A stretch of DNA of 64,000 bases from assembly GCA_003151815.1 (NCBI GenBank), contig PLYN01000060.1:58180-122179 (forward strand), given 5' to 3'. The stretch's first letter is position 1; each line of letters opens with the position of its first letter. Shown piece after piece: positions 35,673 to 46,552 of this stretch. Made by a program: the position numbers and the translations under genes. The notes under the pieces were generated by a model. The model searched no databases. It was not told where the DNA came from and saw nothing but the letters and a program-made list of their open reading frames with translations. This stretch comes from Bacteroidota bacterium (GTDB lineage Bacteria > Bacteroidota > Bacteroidia > 2-12-FULL-35-15).

Positions 35673-37256
35673 ATGAAACGATTAATTATAATATTGAATA
35701 AAAATAAATTTATCTACAAAGTATTGTTGATGATAATATTATTTGTTAAGCCATGTATGGCACAGATAAGTTCACGTCAGGATAATAAATTATTATTTAA
35801 AGCCGATAACGCTTTTGACTACGGTGATTTTTTAAGCGCTTTAAAAATCTATGAAAAACTTTATCCGCTTGATAGCAATAATGCTGAATTAAATTTCAAG
35901 CTGGGCGTATGTAATTTCGAAATAAAAAAATTCAGAAGCGTATCAAAAAAATATTTTGAAAAAGTACCTCCAACCCTTTTTCCTGAAGTGAGTTATTATC
36001 TGGGTAAATTAAATCACTTATCGCGAGATTTTGATAAAGCAATTTTTTCTTATAATCAATATAAAAGATTTAAAGGAGAGAAAGAGCATAACGCAAAGGA
36101 GATTGATGATTTAATTGAAAAGTGTAATACTGCTATGTTGTTTGAATCTTCTGCAGATAAAACGATTCAAATTAAAAATATTGGAGAAGCTATAAATACG
36201 GAATATCCTGAGTATGCTCCGTTAATTCCTGCGGAAGAAAATTTTATTCTTTTCACCTCAAGAAGAAAAAATAACACATTCCCAAAACTAGATCCTTTAG
36301 GTGAATATTTTGAAGATATTTATATTTCCAGAAAAGTGGGTGAAGAGTGGCAACCACCAACCATGTTGGATACTAATATTAATACACCTGTTCATGATGC
36401 AAGTACCGGATTATCTGCTGATGGCGAAAGGTTGTTGATCTATCGTACCAGTAAAGATCTTAGAACAGGTGATATTTATGAGAGTCATTATGATGGTGAA
36501 AATTGGGCAAAGCCTGAAATTTTAGGATCCAATGTAAATTCACCTTATCTTGAAACCAGCGCCTGCTTTTCTCCAAAAGGTGACATGATTTACTTTTCAA
36601 GCAATAGACCTGGAGGTTACGGAGGCTTGGATTTATACCGCGCAAAAAAATTACCCAATGGCAATTGGGGAGCGCCTTATAATTTAGGTCCCAATATTAA
36701 TACGGAGTACAATGAAGATTCTCCATTCATTCATCCAATGGGTGATGTATTGTATTTTAGTTCAGAAGGACATAAAAATATGGGTGGCTATGATATTTTC
36801 AAATCAAATTTTGATGAGACAGGTGGATTTAATGAAGTTAAAAATTTAGGGTATCCGATCAATACTGTTGACGATGATATATTTTTTGTAATGAACACCG
36901 ATGGATCTAAAGGGTACTTGTCATCGGGAAGAGAAGGAGGTTTTGGTTCCCAGGATATTTATATTGTTTATTTAACGGGTAACATTGTTCCTTTAGATGT
37001 TTATAATATTTATGTATTAAATGAATCGAATGGAATAGTAAAGAAAGTGGAACTGGAAGTTACCGACATTAAAAAAAAGGAATTGTATGGAACTTATAAA
37101 TCGAATGAATATACAGGTAAAATATTGGTAATATCAGAACCAAAAAAAGAATATCAAATTACTATTAAAGCGGAAGGTTATGAACCATTTATTACCACTG
37201 TTGTTTTCGATTCTAACAAAGAAATGATTTATCAGCTTACAAATAAAATTAAATGA
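35673..37256 (+). CDS. TPR/PD40 propeller outer-membrane-associated protein
   Basis: A 527-aa protein with a signal segment (LLMIILFVKPCMAQ), TPR-like repeats (about 30-150: KADNAFDYGDFLSALKIYEKLYPLDSNNAELNFKLG), a WD40-like PD40 propeller (about 190-420, with FTSRRKN, IYFSSNRPGGYGGLDLYRA, LYFSSEGHKNMGGYDIFKS, GYLSSGREGGFGSQDIY) and a carboxypeptidase-regulatory-like beta domain at the end. Relatives usually end in an OmpA peptidoglycan-binding domain and resemble PorE; this one has none. It lies 9 nt after the giant adhesin gene and overlaps the next porP by 4 nt, so it is probably a dedicated partner of that adhesin. Confidence 0.85.
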   Translation: MKRLIIILNKNKFIYKVLLMIILFVKPCMAQISSRQDNKLLFKADNAFDYGDFLSALKIYEKLYPLDSNNAELNFKLGVCNFEIKKFRSVSKKYFEKVPPTLFPEVSYYLGKLNHLSRDFDKAIFSYNQYKRFKGEKEHNAKEIDDLIEKCNTAMLFESSADKTIQIKNIGEAINTEYPEYAPLIPAEENFILFTSRRKNNTFPKLDPLGEYFEDIYISRKVGEEWQPPTMLDTNINTPVHDASTGLSADGERLLIYRTSKDLRTGDIYESHYDGENWAKPEILGSNVNSPYLETSACFSPKGDMIYFSSNRPGGYGGLDLYRAKKLPNGNWGAPYNLGPNINTEYNEDSPFIHPMGDVLYFSSEGHKNMGGYDIFKSNFDETGGFNEVKNLGYPINTVDDDIFFVMNTDGSKGYLSSGREGGFGSQDIYIVYLTGNIVPLDVYNIYVLNESNGIVKKVELEVTDIKKKELYGTYKSNEYTGKILVISEPKKEYQITIKAEGYEPFITTVVFDSNKEMIYQLTNKIK

Positions 37257-38260
37257 GAAAAGCATTACAAATCGTTTTTTTTATTTCTATTTTTTACGCG
37301 AATCTCGTGAAGGGACAGGACATGCATTTCACTCAATTTTATGCATCTCCTTTATACCTGAATCCGGCATTTACTGGCGCAAGTGTTTGTTCAAGAGTTT
37401 CTCTAACCTATAGAAATCAATGGCCCGGAATTTCTAAAACATATAAATCTTTTTTATTTTCAGGTGATCATTATCTTCAAAAATATAATTTGGGAGTTGG
37501 TTTATTATTTGGAAGTGATGTTGCCGGAACAGGAGATTTAAAAACAACAATAATAAACCCATTGATTTCTTACGGATTAAAACTCAGCAGAAAATTGGCT
37601 ATGAGAGTTGGGTTTCAACCTGGAATAGGGATAAGAAGTATTAATTTTAATAATTTAATTTTTGGAGATCAAATCGCCCGAGGTGGAAATGTTCCAAGTT
37701 TAGAAGCGCCTACTCAAAACAAGGTGTATGTTGATGTCGGGGCAGGAGCTTTGTTGTTCAGTCAAAAAATTTGGTTGGGTACATCTTTTTACCATCTTAC
37801 CAGACCAAACACTTCATTGGTGGGAGGAGAAGCAATATTGCCTATTAAATATACCGTTCATGGGGGAGCTAAATTACCACTTAATGAAGGAGAAAATGAT
37901 GCTTTTAAAAAGAAATTTATTTCCCCGGCTTTTAATTTTAGCGGACAAAAAAAATTCGGACAGCTTGATATAGGATTTTATTATACACAATATATTTTTA
38001 ATTTAGGATTTTGGTATAGGGGAATTCCGATATTAAATGCTTATAAGTATCAGCCCGGTTATAGCAATAATGATGCTGTAGCAATAATTGTTGGCGTTCA
38101 AGCGGATAGAATGAATATTGGGTATAGTTATGATATTACAATTTCAAATCTAAGCAACCTTTCTAATGGAGCGCATGAAGTAACTTTATCGTATCAGTTA
38201 TGTAAGCTTAAAAAGAAAAGTAGAAAATACGGTTTGGTGATTCCTTGTCCTAAATTTTAA
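37253..38260 (+). CDS. PorP/SprF-family T9SS membrane protein
   Basis: A 335-aa outer membrane protein with signal peptide (VFFISIFYANLVKGQ) and the diagnostic family start QDMHFTQFYASPLYLNPAFTGA, a barrel-like body with SYGLKLSRKLAMRVGFQPGIG, and the family ending NIGYSYDITISNLSNLSNGAHEVTLSYQL. Unlike the other copy in this window it ends right after the barrel. ATGA overlap with the PD40 gene implies coupled translation. By analogy with SprF, which is needed for SprB export and is encoded beside it, this protein probably serves the giant adhesin two genes upstream. Confidence 0.92.
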   Translation: MRKALQIVFFISIFYANLVKGQDMHFTQFYASPLYLNPAFTGASVCSRVSLTYRNQWPGISKTYKSFLFSGDHYLQKYNLGVGLLFGSDVAGTGDLKTTIINPLISYGLKLSRKLAMRVGFQPGIGIRSINFNNLIFGDQIARGGNVPSLEAPTQNKVYVDVGAGALLFSQKIWLGTSFYHLTRPNTSLVGGEAILPIKYTVHGGAKLPLNEGENDAFKKKFISPAFNFSGQKKFGQLDIGFYYTQYIFNLGFWYRGIPILNAYKYQPGYSNNDAVAIIVGVQADRMNIGYSYDITISNLSNLSNGAHEVTLSYQLCKLKKKSRKYGLVIPCPKF

Positions 38261-38269
38261 GATCGAGAT

Positions 38270-38306
38270 TTCTGCCCTCACCCTTTATCCCTTTACCAGA
38301 GGGGCT
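38270..38306. repeat. CCCTCACCC/GAGGGGC palindrome remnant
   Basis: GCCCTCACCCTTTATCCC followed by GAGGGGC, a degraded member of the CCCCTCTCC-type family, between the converging porP and MFS genes. It might also act as a weak terminator. Confidence 0.45.
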
Positions 38307-38312
38307 ACTAAA

Positions 38313-39569
38313 TTACTTTATACTATCCAGATTTAATTTCCTCAATTTAGGAGCAATTTTAGCAGTTGCTGCAACAATTAAAATGGTCATCGTTCCTCCA
38401 AATACTACAGAAGCTTTTAAGCCCATTGCGCGTGCAGTAACACCTGATTCGAACGCTCCTATTTCATTCGATGAACCGATAAATATACTGTTTACAGCTG
38501 ATACCCGCCCTCTCATATCATCCGGGGTAGATAGTTGTAAAATAGTTTGACGTAATACAACGCTTACACTATCAAATGCTCCTGTAAGAAAAAGGAAAAA
38601 TAATGACAAATAAAAGTTGGTAGAAATTCCAAATAAAATGGTAGCTATTCCAAATCCTGCAACCGATACTAATAAGTTTCTCCCTGCATTTTTTGTTGGT
38701 GGTATATATGCTATTATCAAAGCCATTATCACGGCACCTATTGCCGGAGCTGCACTTAAAAATCCCAGTTCAATGAATCCAATATGTAAAATTTTATCAG
38801 CAAAGGCTGGTAACATAGCAACAGCCCCGCCAAATAAAACAGCAAACAAATCCAACGAAAGTGCACCTAAAATTAATTGATGTCCGGCAACAAATTTTAT
38901 TCCGGCTGTTAAACTTTCCATCAATGTTTCAATCTTTTCCTTTTTAGGTAAAGGCTTTGATGCAATAAACAAAAGCGATAAAACAGCTATTATTATCAAT
39001 ATAATATTTACCTGATAAGCAGTTGAAAAACTAATAGCACATATAAAACCTGCCATTGGTAAGCCAATAACTGAAGCCGTATGCCAGATAGTACTATTCC
39101 ACGTAGAAGCATTAGTATATAATTCGCGGGGTACAATCTGAGACATAAAGGATGGAAATGCAGCAGCTAAAAACCCTCGAATAACCCCAATGCCTCCTAT
39201 TACAATAAAAATAGGGCCGATACCATATGTTTTTATTATTGTTGAAGTATCCAAAGAAAAATAGAGGAGTGCAGCAGTACAAATAGTAAGTAATGAAGTA
39301 AATAATACAATGATAAATTTGCGGTTAAAGGTATCGGCAACATGTCCGGAAAATAATGAAACGATAATAAAAGGAATGGCTTCTGTTAGCCCAATCAAAC
39401 CAAGTGTCAATACATCTTTGGTATATTTGTAAATTTGCCAACCAACAATTACCCCTTGCATTTGAATGGCAAGCGTTAAAAAAAAACGGGTACTTAAAAA
39501 GAATAAGAACTCTTTGATACGTAAAGCTGCAAAAGGATCATGTTTTATTTGATTATGGGATGAGTTCAT
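38313..39569 (-). CDS. MFS transporter (MFS_3/enterobactin-exporter-like)
   Basis: A 418-aa major facilitator protein with about 12 hydrophobic segments. The N-terminal pattern ALRIKEFLFFLSTRFFLTLAIQMQGVIVGWQIY and loop SGHVADTFNRKFIIV (the MFS loop 2-3 motif) place it with the MFS_3/EntS-like branch of drug or siderophore exporters. LRQTILQLSTPDDMRGRVSAVNSIFIGSSNEIGAFESG in the second half is also typical. The substrate cannot be inferred; no siderophore or resistance genes are nearby. Confidence 0.88.
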   Translation of the reverse strand: MNSSHNQIKHDPFAALRIKEFLFFLSTRFFLTLAIQMQGVIVGWQIYKYTKDVLTLGLIGLTEAIPFIIVSLFSGHVADTFNRKFIIVLFTSLLTICTAALLYFSLDTSTIIKTYGIGPIFIVIGGIGVIRGFLAAAFPSFMSQIVPRELYTNASTWNSTIWHTASVIGLPMAGFICAISFSTAYQVNIILIIIAVLSLLFIASKPLPKKEKIETLMESLTAGIKFVAGHQLILGALSLDLFAVLFGGAVAMLPAFADKILHIGFIELGFLSAAPAIGAVIMALIIAYIPPTKNAGRNLLVSVAGFGIATILFGISTNFYLSLFFLFLTGAFDSVSVVLRQTILQLSTPDDMRGRVSAVNSIFIGSSNEIGAFESGVTARAMGLKASVVFGGTMTILIVAATAKIAPKLRKLNLDSIK

Positions 39570-39656
39570 ATTTTGTTTTTACGTATTGATTATGATAAAT
39601 ATACTTAAAATAAAGGCTTCTCCAAAAAAGTTATTGCAAGAGTTTTTACTCGAAGT

Positions 39657-39720
39657 AATCTCTACAGAAATATTTTAGAGATTGCTTGAGCCTTACTGCA
39701 GATAGGCTTCGCAATGACGC
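39657..39720. repeat. AGAGATTGC/TTCGCAATGAC repeat
   Basis: AATCTCT pairs with AGAGATT, and ATTGC-TT-GAGCC pairs with GGCTT-C-GCAAT. This resembles a dispersed Bacteroidota intergenic repeat; a piece with TTTCGCAATGA also lies near 28963-28975. No ORF. Confidence 0.5.
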
Positions 39721-39736
39721 TCCGAAGAATTTTACA

Positions 39737-39777
39737 CTAAAAAAATGTCCCACATTTTTTGTGGGACATTTTTTTAG
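39737..39777. terminator. intrinsic terminator overlapping the clpC stop codon
   Basis: Perfect 18-bp stem CTAAAAAAATGTCCCACA with its mirror and a 5-nt loop. The right arm includes the clpC TAA, so the hairpin starts inside the last codons of the gene. A/T runs on both sides suit both strands. Confidence 0.92.
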
Positions 39778-42311
39778 TTTTCTTCTTTTTTAGCTTTTCC
39801 GGATTTTACACTTTTCGGCTTGCTGATTTTTATTTTTATTTCCTGTTTTTCTTTGTCAAAATTAACATCAATCATATCGCCTTCGCTTAAAGGAGATTTG
39901 ATGATTTCCTCTGCCAATGGATCTTCAAGATACTTCTGAATAGCTCGTTTTAAAGGACGTGCTCCAAATTCAACATCGTAACCTTTGTCAGAAATAAAAT
40001 CTTTAGCTTCCTCTGATATTTTAATTGAATATCCTAATCCTTTGATCCTACCATATAAACTATCCAATTCGATATCGATGATCTTATGAATGTCGTCACG
40101 AGTTAATGAATTAAAGATAACCACATCGTCAATACGATTTAAGAATTCAGGAGCAAACGCTTTCTTCAAAGCAGCTTCTATTACACCTTTTGAATGATCT
40201 CCGGATGTTTCCTGTTTAGCTGCTGTAGTAAATCCAACACCTTGTCCAAAATCTTTTAATTGACGAGCGCCAATATTGGAAGTCATGATAATAATGGTAT
40301 TTTTAAAATCAATTTTTCTACCCAAGCTATCCGTCATTTGACCATCATCCAATGCTTGCAACAATAAATTAAAAACATCGGGATGTGCTTTTTCAATCTC
40401 GTCAAGCAAGATAACAGCATATGGACGACGACGGACCTTCTCTGTTAATTGTCCACCTTCCTCATAACCAACATAGCCCGGAGGTGCTCCAATCAAACGG
40501 GATACAGCAAATTTTTCCATGTATTCACTCATGTCGATGCGGATAAGCGCATCATCATTATCAAATAAATATTTTGATAATATTTTTGCTAATTGAGTTT
40601 TACCAACACCTGTAGGACCAAGAAAAATAAATGAACCAATTGGTTTATTCGGATCCTTTAATCCTGCACGGTTACGCTGAATAGCCTTCACCACTTTTTT
40701 TACAGCTTCATCTTGCCCGATAACTTTGCCTTGTAAAAGTTCAGCCATTTTAATCAGTTTGTTACCTTCATTTTGAGCAATACGTTGAACCGGAACACCT
40801 GTCATCATTGCAACAACTTCTGCAACATTATCTTCAGTTACTATTTCACGATGGGTTTTGCTTTCCGCTTCCCATTGTTTTTTAGCAGCTTCTAATTGCT
40901 CTAACAATTGGCGTTCTGTATCACGTAATCTAGCAGCTTCTTCATATTTTTGAGAACGGACAACTTTATTTTTTTCTTCTTTTATTTCTTCTAATTTTTT
41001 CTCGATCTCCAAAATATTTTTTGGAACATTTATATTAATAATGTGAACACGAGAACCTGCTTCATCTAAAGCATCAATTGCTTTGTCGGGCAAGTGACGA
41101 TCAGAAATATAACGAGCCGTTAAATTAACGCAGGCTTTGATCGCTTCATCAGTATATGTTACATTATGATGATCTTCGTATTTTGATTTGATATTATTTA
41201 AAATTTCTATCGTTTCTTCCGTTGTGGTAGGTTCGATAATTACTTTTTGGAAACGTCTTTCCAAGGCTCCATCCTTTTCGATATACTGACGGTATTCGTC
41301 CAATGTGGTCGCACCAATACATTGAATTTCGCCACGGGCAAGGGCAGGTTTAAACATATTTGAAGCATCTAAAGAACCTGATGCTCCACCGGCACCAATA
41401 ATGGTATGTATTTCATCAATAAATAAAATTACATCGGGTGATTTTTCCAGTTCGTTCATCACCGCTTTCATGCGCTCTTCAAATTGTCCGCGGTATTTAG
41501 TACCTGCAACCAATGAAGCTAAATCTAAAGTAACAACACGCTTTCCAAACAATACACGAGAGACTTTACGTTGAACAATGCGCAATGCCAAACCTTCAGC
41601 AATGGCTGACTTACCAACTCCCGGCTCACCGATTAACATTGGATTATTTTTCTTTCTACGGGATAATATTTGTGACACGCGTTCAATTTCTTTTTCACGT
41701 CCAACAATTGGGTCGAGCTTGCCATCCTCTGCAGCTTTGGTTAGATCGCGTCCAAAGTTATCCAACACCGGTGTTTTTGATTTGCTGTCAGCCACTTTTT
41801 TAGTGCTTCCTGCGCTAAACGAATCATCAGCATCATCATCTTCTGGTGGATTACCGGGTAGTTCAGCTCTGGGATCCGATTTCGATAATTCTAATTCTCT
41901 TTTCATAACGTCGTAATCTATTTTAAATTTATGTAATGATTTTGTTGCCACATTGTCTTCGTCTTTTAGGATAGATAAAATTAAATGCTCTGTACCTATA
42001 ATAGCACTTTTATATAATTTTGCTTCCAGATAAGTTATTTTTAAAGCTCTTTCGGCTTGTTTCATCAGGGGGATATTGGCCAGGTTGCTAACTTTGTGAT
42101 TACCTGTTCCAATTGCCTGTTCAACAGTTTTACGTAACTCCTGCAAGTCAACATTTAATGATTTAAGAAGACGAACAGCGGTTCCTTCTCCTTCGCGGAT
42201 GATACCTAATAGTAAATGTTCTGTGCCTATATAGTCGTGACCTAATCGCAAAGCCTCTTCGCGACTGTATGTTATCACATCCTTAACCCTGGGTGAGAAT
42301 TTTGCTTCCAT
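39774..42311 (-). CDS. clpC: ATP-dependent Clp protease ATP-binding subunit ClpC
   Basis: AAA+ unfoldase that feeds ClpP. The 845-aa protein has two Clp-N repeats (about 1-145, starting [33 protein letters not shown]), a linker, AAA domain 1 (Walker [10 protein letters not shown]), a UVR-like segment ([22 protein letters not shown]) that marks ClpC rather than ClpA/ClpB, AAA domain 2 ([43 protein letters not shown]) and the C-terminal D2-small domain. It has its own promoter and terminator. Confidence 0.96.
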   Translation of the reverse strand: MEAKFSPRVKDVITYSREEALRLGHDYIGTEHLLLGIIREGEGTAVRLLKSLNVDLQELRKTVEQAIGTGNHKVSNLANIPLMKQAERALKITYLEAKLYKSAIIGTEHLILSILKDEDNVATKSLHKFKIDYDVMKRELELSKSDPRAELPGNPPEDDDADDSFSAGSTKKVADSKSKTPVLDNFGRDLTKAAEDGKLDPIVGREKEIERVSQILSRRKKNNPMLIGEPGVGKSAIAEGLALRIVQRKVSRVLFGKRVVTLDLASLVAGTKYRGQFEERMKAVMNELEKSPDVILFIDEIHTIIGAGGASGSLDASNMFKPALARGEIQCIGATTLDEYRQYIEKDGALERRFQKVIIEPTTTEETIEILNNIKSKYEDHHNVTYTDEAIKACVNLTARYISDRHLPDKAIDALDEAGSRVHIININVPKNILEIEKKLEEIKEEKNKVVRSQKYEEAARLRDTERQLLEQLEAAKKQWEAESKTHREIVTEDNVAEVVAMMTGVPVQRIAQNEGNKLIKMAELLQGKVIGQDEAVKKVVKAIQRNRAGLKDPNKPIGSFIFLGPTGVGKTQLAKILSKYLFDNDDALIRIDMSEYMEKFAVSRLIGAPPGYVGYEEGGQLTEKVRRRPYAVILLDEIEKAHPDVFNLLLQALDDGQMTDSLGRKIDFKNTIIIMTSNIGARQLKDFGQGVGFTTAAKQETSGDHSKGVIEAALKKAFAPEFLNRIDDVVIFNSLTRDDIHKIIDIELDSLYGRIKGLGYSIKISEEAKDFISDKGYDVEFGARPLKRAIQKYLEDPLAEEIIKSPLSEGDMIDVNFDKEKQEIKIKISKPKSVKSGKAKKEEN

Positions 42312-42373
42312 AATAATCTTGAATTAATTAATGTTTAAAACGCTATAAAAGTTTTAAGGGTTACAAATACATC

Positions 42374-42404
42374 CAAAAATATGGTGTTTATGTTAAAACC
42401 AAAA
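42374..42404 (-). promoter_or_regulatory. candidate clpC promoter
   Basis: Minus-strand TTTTG, 18 nt, TATTTTTG, close to the Bacteroidota consensus, about 62 nt upstream of the clpC start. It lies in the 339-nt divergent gap shared with gyrA. Confidence 0.52.
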
Positions 42405-42505
42405 GTACTTAGTGAATCATATACTGCTTCAACACGAACCTTTATATTTATCAACAAAATAAATGTTAATATGTTGATAATTTAAGCATGTAAAACAATA
42501 GTATT

Positions 42506-42513
42506 TATATTTG
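42506..42513 (+). promoter_or_regulatory. candidate gyrA -7 box
   Basis: TATATTTG matches TAnnTTTG, leaving a leader of about 130 nt before gyrA. I saw no clear upstream TTG. The rest of the gap holds no ORF or strong hairpin. Confidence 0.35.
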
Positions 42514-42650
42514 ATTAAGTACTTTCGAACTCCTTAAACTTATAAGGCTTTTATCAATTAGTATGCTACTATACAATTCATGACAATCCCGCAGGTGTGG
42601 GGCTGAAAAAAAGAAAAAAATAACAATTTTAAATAAAGAAAAACGAAATT

Positions 42651-45203
42651 ATGGCAGACGGAGAAAAAATTATTCAAATCAACATTGAACAAGAAATGAA
42701 ATCAGCTTACATTGATTATTCGATGTCAGTTATTGTTTCACGGGCATTACCTGATGTACGCGATGGTTTAAAACCAGTACACAGAAGAGTATTGTATGGT
42801 ATGCTTGATTTGGGTGTGGCTTCTAATAAACCTCACAAGAAATCTGCCCGTATTGTAGGTGAAGTGTTAGGAAAGTATCACCCACATGGTGATACATCAG
42901 TATATGATGCGATGGTACGTATGGCTCAGGATTGGAGTTTGCGTTATCCTTTGGTTGACGGACAAGGAAATTACGGCTCTGTAGATGGAGATAGTCCGGC
43001 AGCAATGCGATATACCGAAGCACGTTTGAAAAAGATGGCAGAGGAAATGCTTGGTGATATTGAAAAAGATACGGTAGACTTTCGTCCAAATTTTGATGAC
43101 AGTTTAACAGAACCAACGGTTCTTCCAACTCGTATTCCTAATTTATTAATAAACGGAGCTTCCGGAATTGCAGTGGGTATGGCTACCAATATGCCGCCAC
43201 ATAATTTAACTGAAATAGTTAATGCAACTATAGCATATATTGATAATCGTGAAATTGATATTGCAGGATTGATGCAGTTCGTGAAAGCGCCCGACTTCCC
43301 AACAGGTGGAATTATATATGGTTATGAAGGTGTTAAAGATGCATTTGAAACGGGTCGCGGACGTATTGTAATGCGTGCACAAACAAATATTGAAATAACA
43401 GATGCGGGTCGTGAACGGATCATTGTCAACCAGATCCCTTATCAGGTAAATAAGGCTGAAATGATCAGAAAAACGGCTGATCTGATTAACGATAAAAAAA
43501 TTGAAGGTATCTCAGATATCCGTGATGAGTCGGATAGAGATGGTATGCGTATTGTTTATGAAATAAAACGTGATGCGATTACCAATGTGGTTTTAAATAA
43601 TTTATTTAAATATACCGAACTCCAAACATCCTTCAGTGTAAACAATATTGCTTTGGTTGGCGGCAGGCCGATGATGTTGAATCTGAAAGACATGATCGTG
43701 CATTTTGTGGCACATCGCCATGAAGTGGTTACCCGCAGAACCAAATTCGAACTTGCTCAAGCTGAAAAACGTGCACACATTCTGGAAGGATATTTAATCG
43801 CACTCGATCACATGGACGAGGTAATTAAATTGATCAGAGCATCCTTAACGCCAAACGAAGCACAAGAAGGTTTGATGACAAAATTTGGATTGAGTGAAAT
43901 TCAATCCAAAGCAATTCTTGAAATGCGTTTACGCGTATTAACTGGTTTAGAGAGAGATAAGATAAAAGCTGAATACGAAGAGTTAATGAAATTGATTGAT
44001 TATTTAAGATCTATTTTGAATGATGAAGCGTTGAGAATGAAAATTATCAAAGATGAACTGATCGAGATAAAAGAGAAATATGGCGATGAGCGTAAAACTC
44101 AAATAGTGTATGCTTCCGGCGATTTTAAAATAGAAGACATGATTGCCAATGAAGAAGTGGTGGTTACTATTTCTCACATGGGTTATATTAAACGTACGGC
44201 TTTATCGGAATACCGTACTCAAGCCCGTGGAGGTAAAGGTGCAAAAGGCAGTACCACACGAGATGAAGATTTTATAGAACATTTATTCATCGCATCCACA
44301 CATAACTATTTATTGTTGTTTACTGAACAAGGACGTTGTTTCTGGATGCGTGCATTTGAAGTACCTGAAGGAACACGTCAATCAAAAGGACGTGCTATTC
44401 AGAATTTAATTAACATACCGCCTGATGATAAAGTAAAAGCATTCATTAATGTTACGAGTTTGTCTGATGAGGAATACATCAATAATAATTTTATTATTAT
44501 GTGTACCAAAAATGGTATCATTAAAAAAACAACGTTAGAAGCATATTCCCGTCCGCGTCAAAATGGTATCAACGCTATTACAGTTCGTGAAGGCGATGCC
44601 TTGTTAGAAGTATTATTAACGGATGGAAAAAATGAAATAATGTTGGCATCAAAAGCCGGTAAAATAGTTCGTTTCAATGAAGCCAATGTTCGTCCGATGG
44701 GCCGTAACGCTTCAGGTGTAAGAGGTATCAATGTGGGAGATGTAAAAGGTAATGAAGTGATTGGAATGATTGCTATTTCCGATCCATTAACAAATGTAAT
44801 GGTGGTTTCAGAAAAAGGATATGGTAAACGCTCCGACATTGAAGAATACCGCGTAACCAAACGAGGAGGTAAAGGTGTGAAAACCATTAATATTACTGAA
44901 AAAACAGGTAATTTAATTGCCATCAAAGATGTTACAGATAAGGATGGTTTAATGATTATTAATAAATCAGGTATCATTATCCGTTTGGCAGTTTCTGAAT
45001 TACGCATTATTGGGCGTGCTACGCAAGGTGTTCGTTTAATTAACATGAAAGCAACCGACGAAATAGCTGCGGTAAGTAAAGTGGATAAAGAAGAAGTTAT
45101 TGATGAAGAAGCGAATCAGGAAAATGGTTCTGAAAATGGCGCGACTAACGACTCTGAAACAAGTAGTGAAGGAGCTGAACCTATTAATAGTCCTGAAGAA
45201 TAG
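42651..45203 (+). CDS. gyrA: DNA gyrase subunit A
   Basis: Breakage-reunion subunit of gyrase, which introduces negative supercoils. The 850-aa protein has the winged-helix/tower core with catalytic Tyr121 ([10 protein letters not shown]), a coiled-coil region, and six C-terminal propeller repeats. The GyrA box QARGGKG (E. coli QRRGGKG) shows it is gyrase rather than topoisomerase IV ParC. In the quinolone region [10 protein letters not shown], Thr82 aligns with E. coli Ser83 and Asp86 with Asp87. The tail is acidic and low complexity ([25 protein letters not shown]). Ends at a strong terminator. Confidence 0.97.
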   Translation: MADGEKIIQINIEQEMKSAYIDYSMSVIVSRALPDVRDGLKPVHRRVLYGMLDLGVASNKPHKKSARIVGEVLGKYHPHGDTSVYDAMVRMAQDWSLRYPLVDGQGNYGSVDGDSPAAMRYTEARLKKMAEEMLGDIEKDTVDFRPNFDDSLTEPTVLPTRIPNLLINGASGIAVGMATNMPPHNLTEIVNATIAYIDNREIDIAGLMQFVKAPDFPTGGIIYGYEGVKDAFETGRGRIVMRAQTNIEITDAGRERIIVNQIPYQVNKAEMIRKTADLINDKKIEGISDIRDESDRDGMRIVYEIKRDAITNVVLNNLFKYTELQTSFSVNNIALVGGRPMMLNLKDMIVHFVAHRHEVVTRRTKFELAQAEKRAHILEGYLIALDHMDEVIKLIRASLTPNEAQEGLMTKFGLSEIQSKAILEMRLRVLTGLERDKIKAEYEELMKLIDYLRSILNDEALRMKIIKDELIEIKEKYGDERKTQIVYASGDFKIEDMIANEEVVVTISHMGYIKRTALSEYRTQARGGKGAKGSTTRDEDFIEHLFIASTHNYLLLFTEQGRCFWMRAFEVPEGTRQSKGRAIQNLINIPPDDKVKAFINVTSLSDEEYINNNFIIMCTKNGIIKKTTLEAYSRPRQNGINAITVREGDALLEVLLTDGKNEIMLASKAGKIVRFNEANVRPMGRNASGVRGINVGDVKGNEVIGMIAISDPLTNVMVVSEKGYGKRSDIEEYRVTKRGGKGVKTINITEKTGNLIAIKDVTDKDGLMIINKSGIIIRLAVSELRIIGRATQGVRLINMKATDEIAAVSKVDKEEVIDEEANQENGSENGATNDSETSSEGAEPINSPEE

Positions 45204-45246
45204 GGTGGTATGTTATTTGAGGATGAAATAGAGAATTACTAAATTG

Positions 45247-45280
45247 AAATTCCATCTGCAATCGGCAGATGGAATTTTTT
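45247..45280 (+). terminator. gyrA terminator
   Basis: AAATTCCATCTGC pairs with GCAGATGGAATTT (13 bp, 5-nt loop), followed by a T-run. Confidence 0.9.
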
Positions 45281-45298
45281 AAACTAACAACATTTCGA

Positions 45299-46552
45299 AT
45301 GAAAAAAATCGCACTTTTATTATTGGCAATAACGCCTGTTTTTACGGGATACTCTCAAAAAGCAAAAGGTTATAATGCTGTAAATTATTACAAAGATTAT
45401 TTGTCAAGTAAGGATGTTGAATCACTAAAAAAAGCGAAAGAAAATGTTGATTTAGCTTCTGAACATATTGATACCAAAGATAATCCGCAAATACAAGTCA
45501 CCAAAGGTCAAATATATTTTGCATTGTATGAAATTAATAAAAAAGCGAATGAAGACATGTTGGCAACTACCATTTCTGACCCGAACAAGAGAGCTTTTGC
45601 ATCATTTTTAAGCACCCCAACTACAGAACTTGAAATTGCATACACAGCTTTTGAAAAAGGCAAAAAACTGGATGTGAAAGGTGACTATACTAATGAATTA
45701 AAAACTGTTAAGAATATCGGAATTTATTTTGATAATACCGGCAGAGCTAATTTGAACGAGAAAAATTTCAACAAGGCTTTACCTTGCTTCGAACGGGCAT
45801 ATGAAATTAGCGGGTATTCAGATACTACACTGCTGTATTTTTGTGGTGTTTCTGCAGAATTTTCTAATGAATATGCTAAAGCCAAAGAATATTATCAAAA
45901 AATGATTGATACCAAACATGTTCGTGAGAACACTTATGTTTCATTGGTAAATGTTTGTTTTAACATGAAAGATACTATTGCCGGCATAGAGGCTATGAAA
46001 AAGGGAAGAGTGGCTGACCCTAACAATATCAACCTAGTGATAATAGAGGCGAATTATTTTTTAAGAACAAATAATAGCCCAAAAGCTTTGAACAATTTAA
46101 ATATTGCTATCTCAGCCCGACCGGCAGATCCTAATTTATATTTAGTGAGAGGCAATATTTATGATAATCTGGCAAATCCGAAAGATGCGACCGGTAAAGA
46201 ATTGGAAAAACCAACAGATTATGAAAACGATATTAAAAATGCCGAAGCGGATTATAAAAAGGCGATCGAATTAAAACCGGATAATTTTGATGCATTATAT
46301 AATTTAGGAGTGTTATATAACAACCAAGGTGTTGTATATAATAAACAAGCAGACGAAATTATGGATAATGCTAAAAATGCGGCAGCAAATGCTAAAGCTA
46401 CCGCACTGTTTGAAAAAGCAATTCCTGTATTAGAAAACGCCTTGCAAATAAATCCAAATGATAGAAGCACGATGATCGCTCTAAAACAAATTTATGCGCG
46501 TTTGCAACTGTTAGATAAGTTAAAAGTGATTAACGAAAAGTTGAATAAATAG
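45299..46552 (+). CDS. secreted TPR-repeat protein
   Basis: The listed ORF begins 10 codons earlier, inside the gyrA terminator, so I start at MKKIALLLLAITPVFTGYSQ, a standard signal peptide. The mature protein (about 395 aa) is helical with TPR-like units: NLNEKNFNKALPCFERAYEISG, EYAKAKEYYQKMIDTK, SPKALNNLNIAISARPADPNLYLVRGNIYDN, ADYKKAIELKPDNFDALYNLGVLYNNQG and ATALFEKAIPVLENALQINPNDRSTMIALKQIY. Probably periplasmic; a scaffold for protein contacts. No partner is evident. Its TAG stop is part of the adjoining TTAGTTATTAG repeat. Confidence 0.8.
   Translation: MKKIALLLLAITPVFTGYSQKAKGYNAVNYYKDYLSSKDVESLKKAKENVDLASEHIDTKDNPQIQVTKGQIYFALYEINKKANEDMLATTISDPNKRAFASFLSTPTTELEIAYTAFEKGKKLDVKGDYTNELKTVKNIGIYFDNTGRANLNEKNFNKALPCFERAYEISGYSDTTLLYFCGVSAEFSNEYAKAKEYYQKMIDTKHVRENTYVSLVNVCFNMKDTIAGIEAMKKGRVADPNNINLVIIEANYFLRTNNSPKALNNLNIAISARPADPNLYLVRGNIYDNLANPKDATGKELEKPTDYENDIKNAEADYKKAIELKPDNFDALYNLGVLYNNQGVVYNKQADEIMDNAKNAAANAKATALFEKAIPVLENALQINPNDRSTMIALKQIYARLQLLDKLKVINEKLNK

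Noticed and set aside
44558-45046. 162-aa minus-strand ORF
   Set aside because: Antisense shadow of the gyrA C-terminal propeller.
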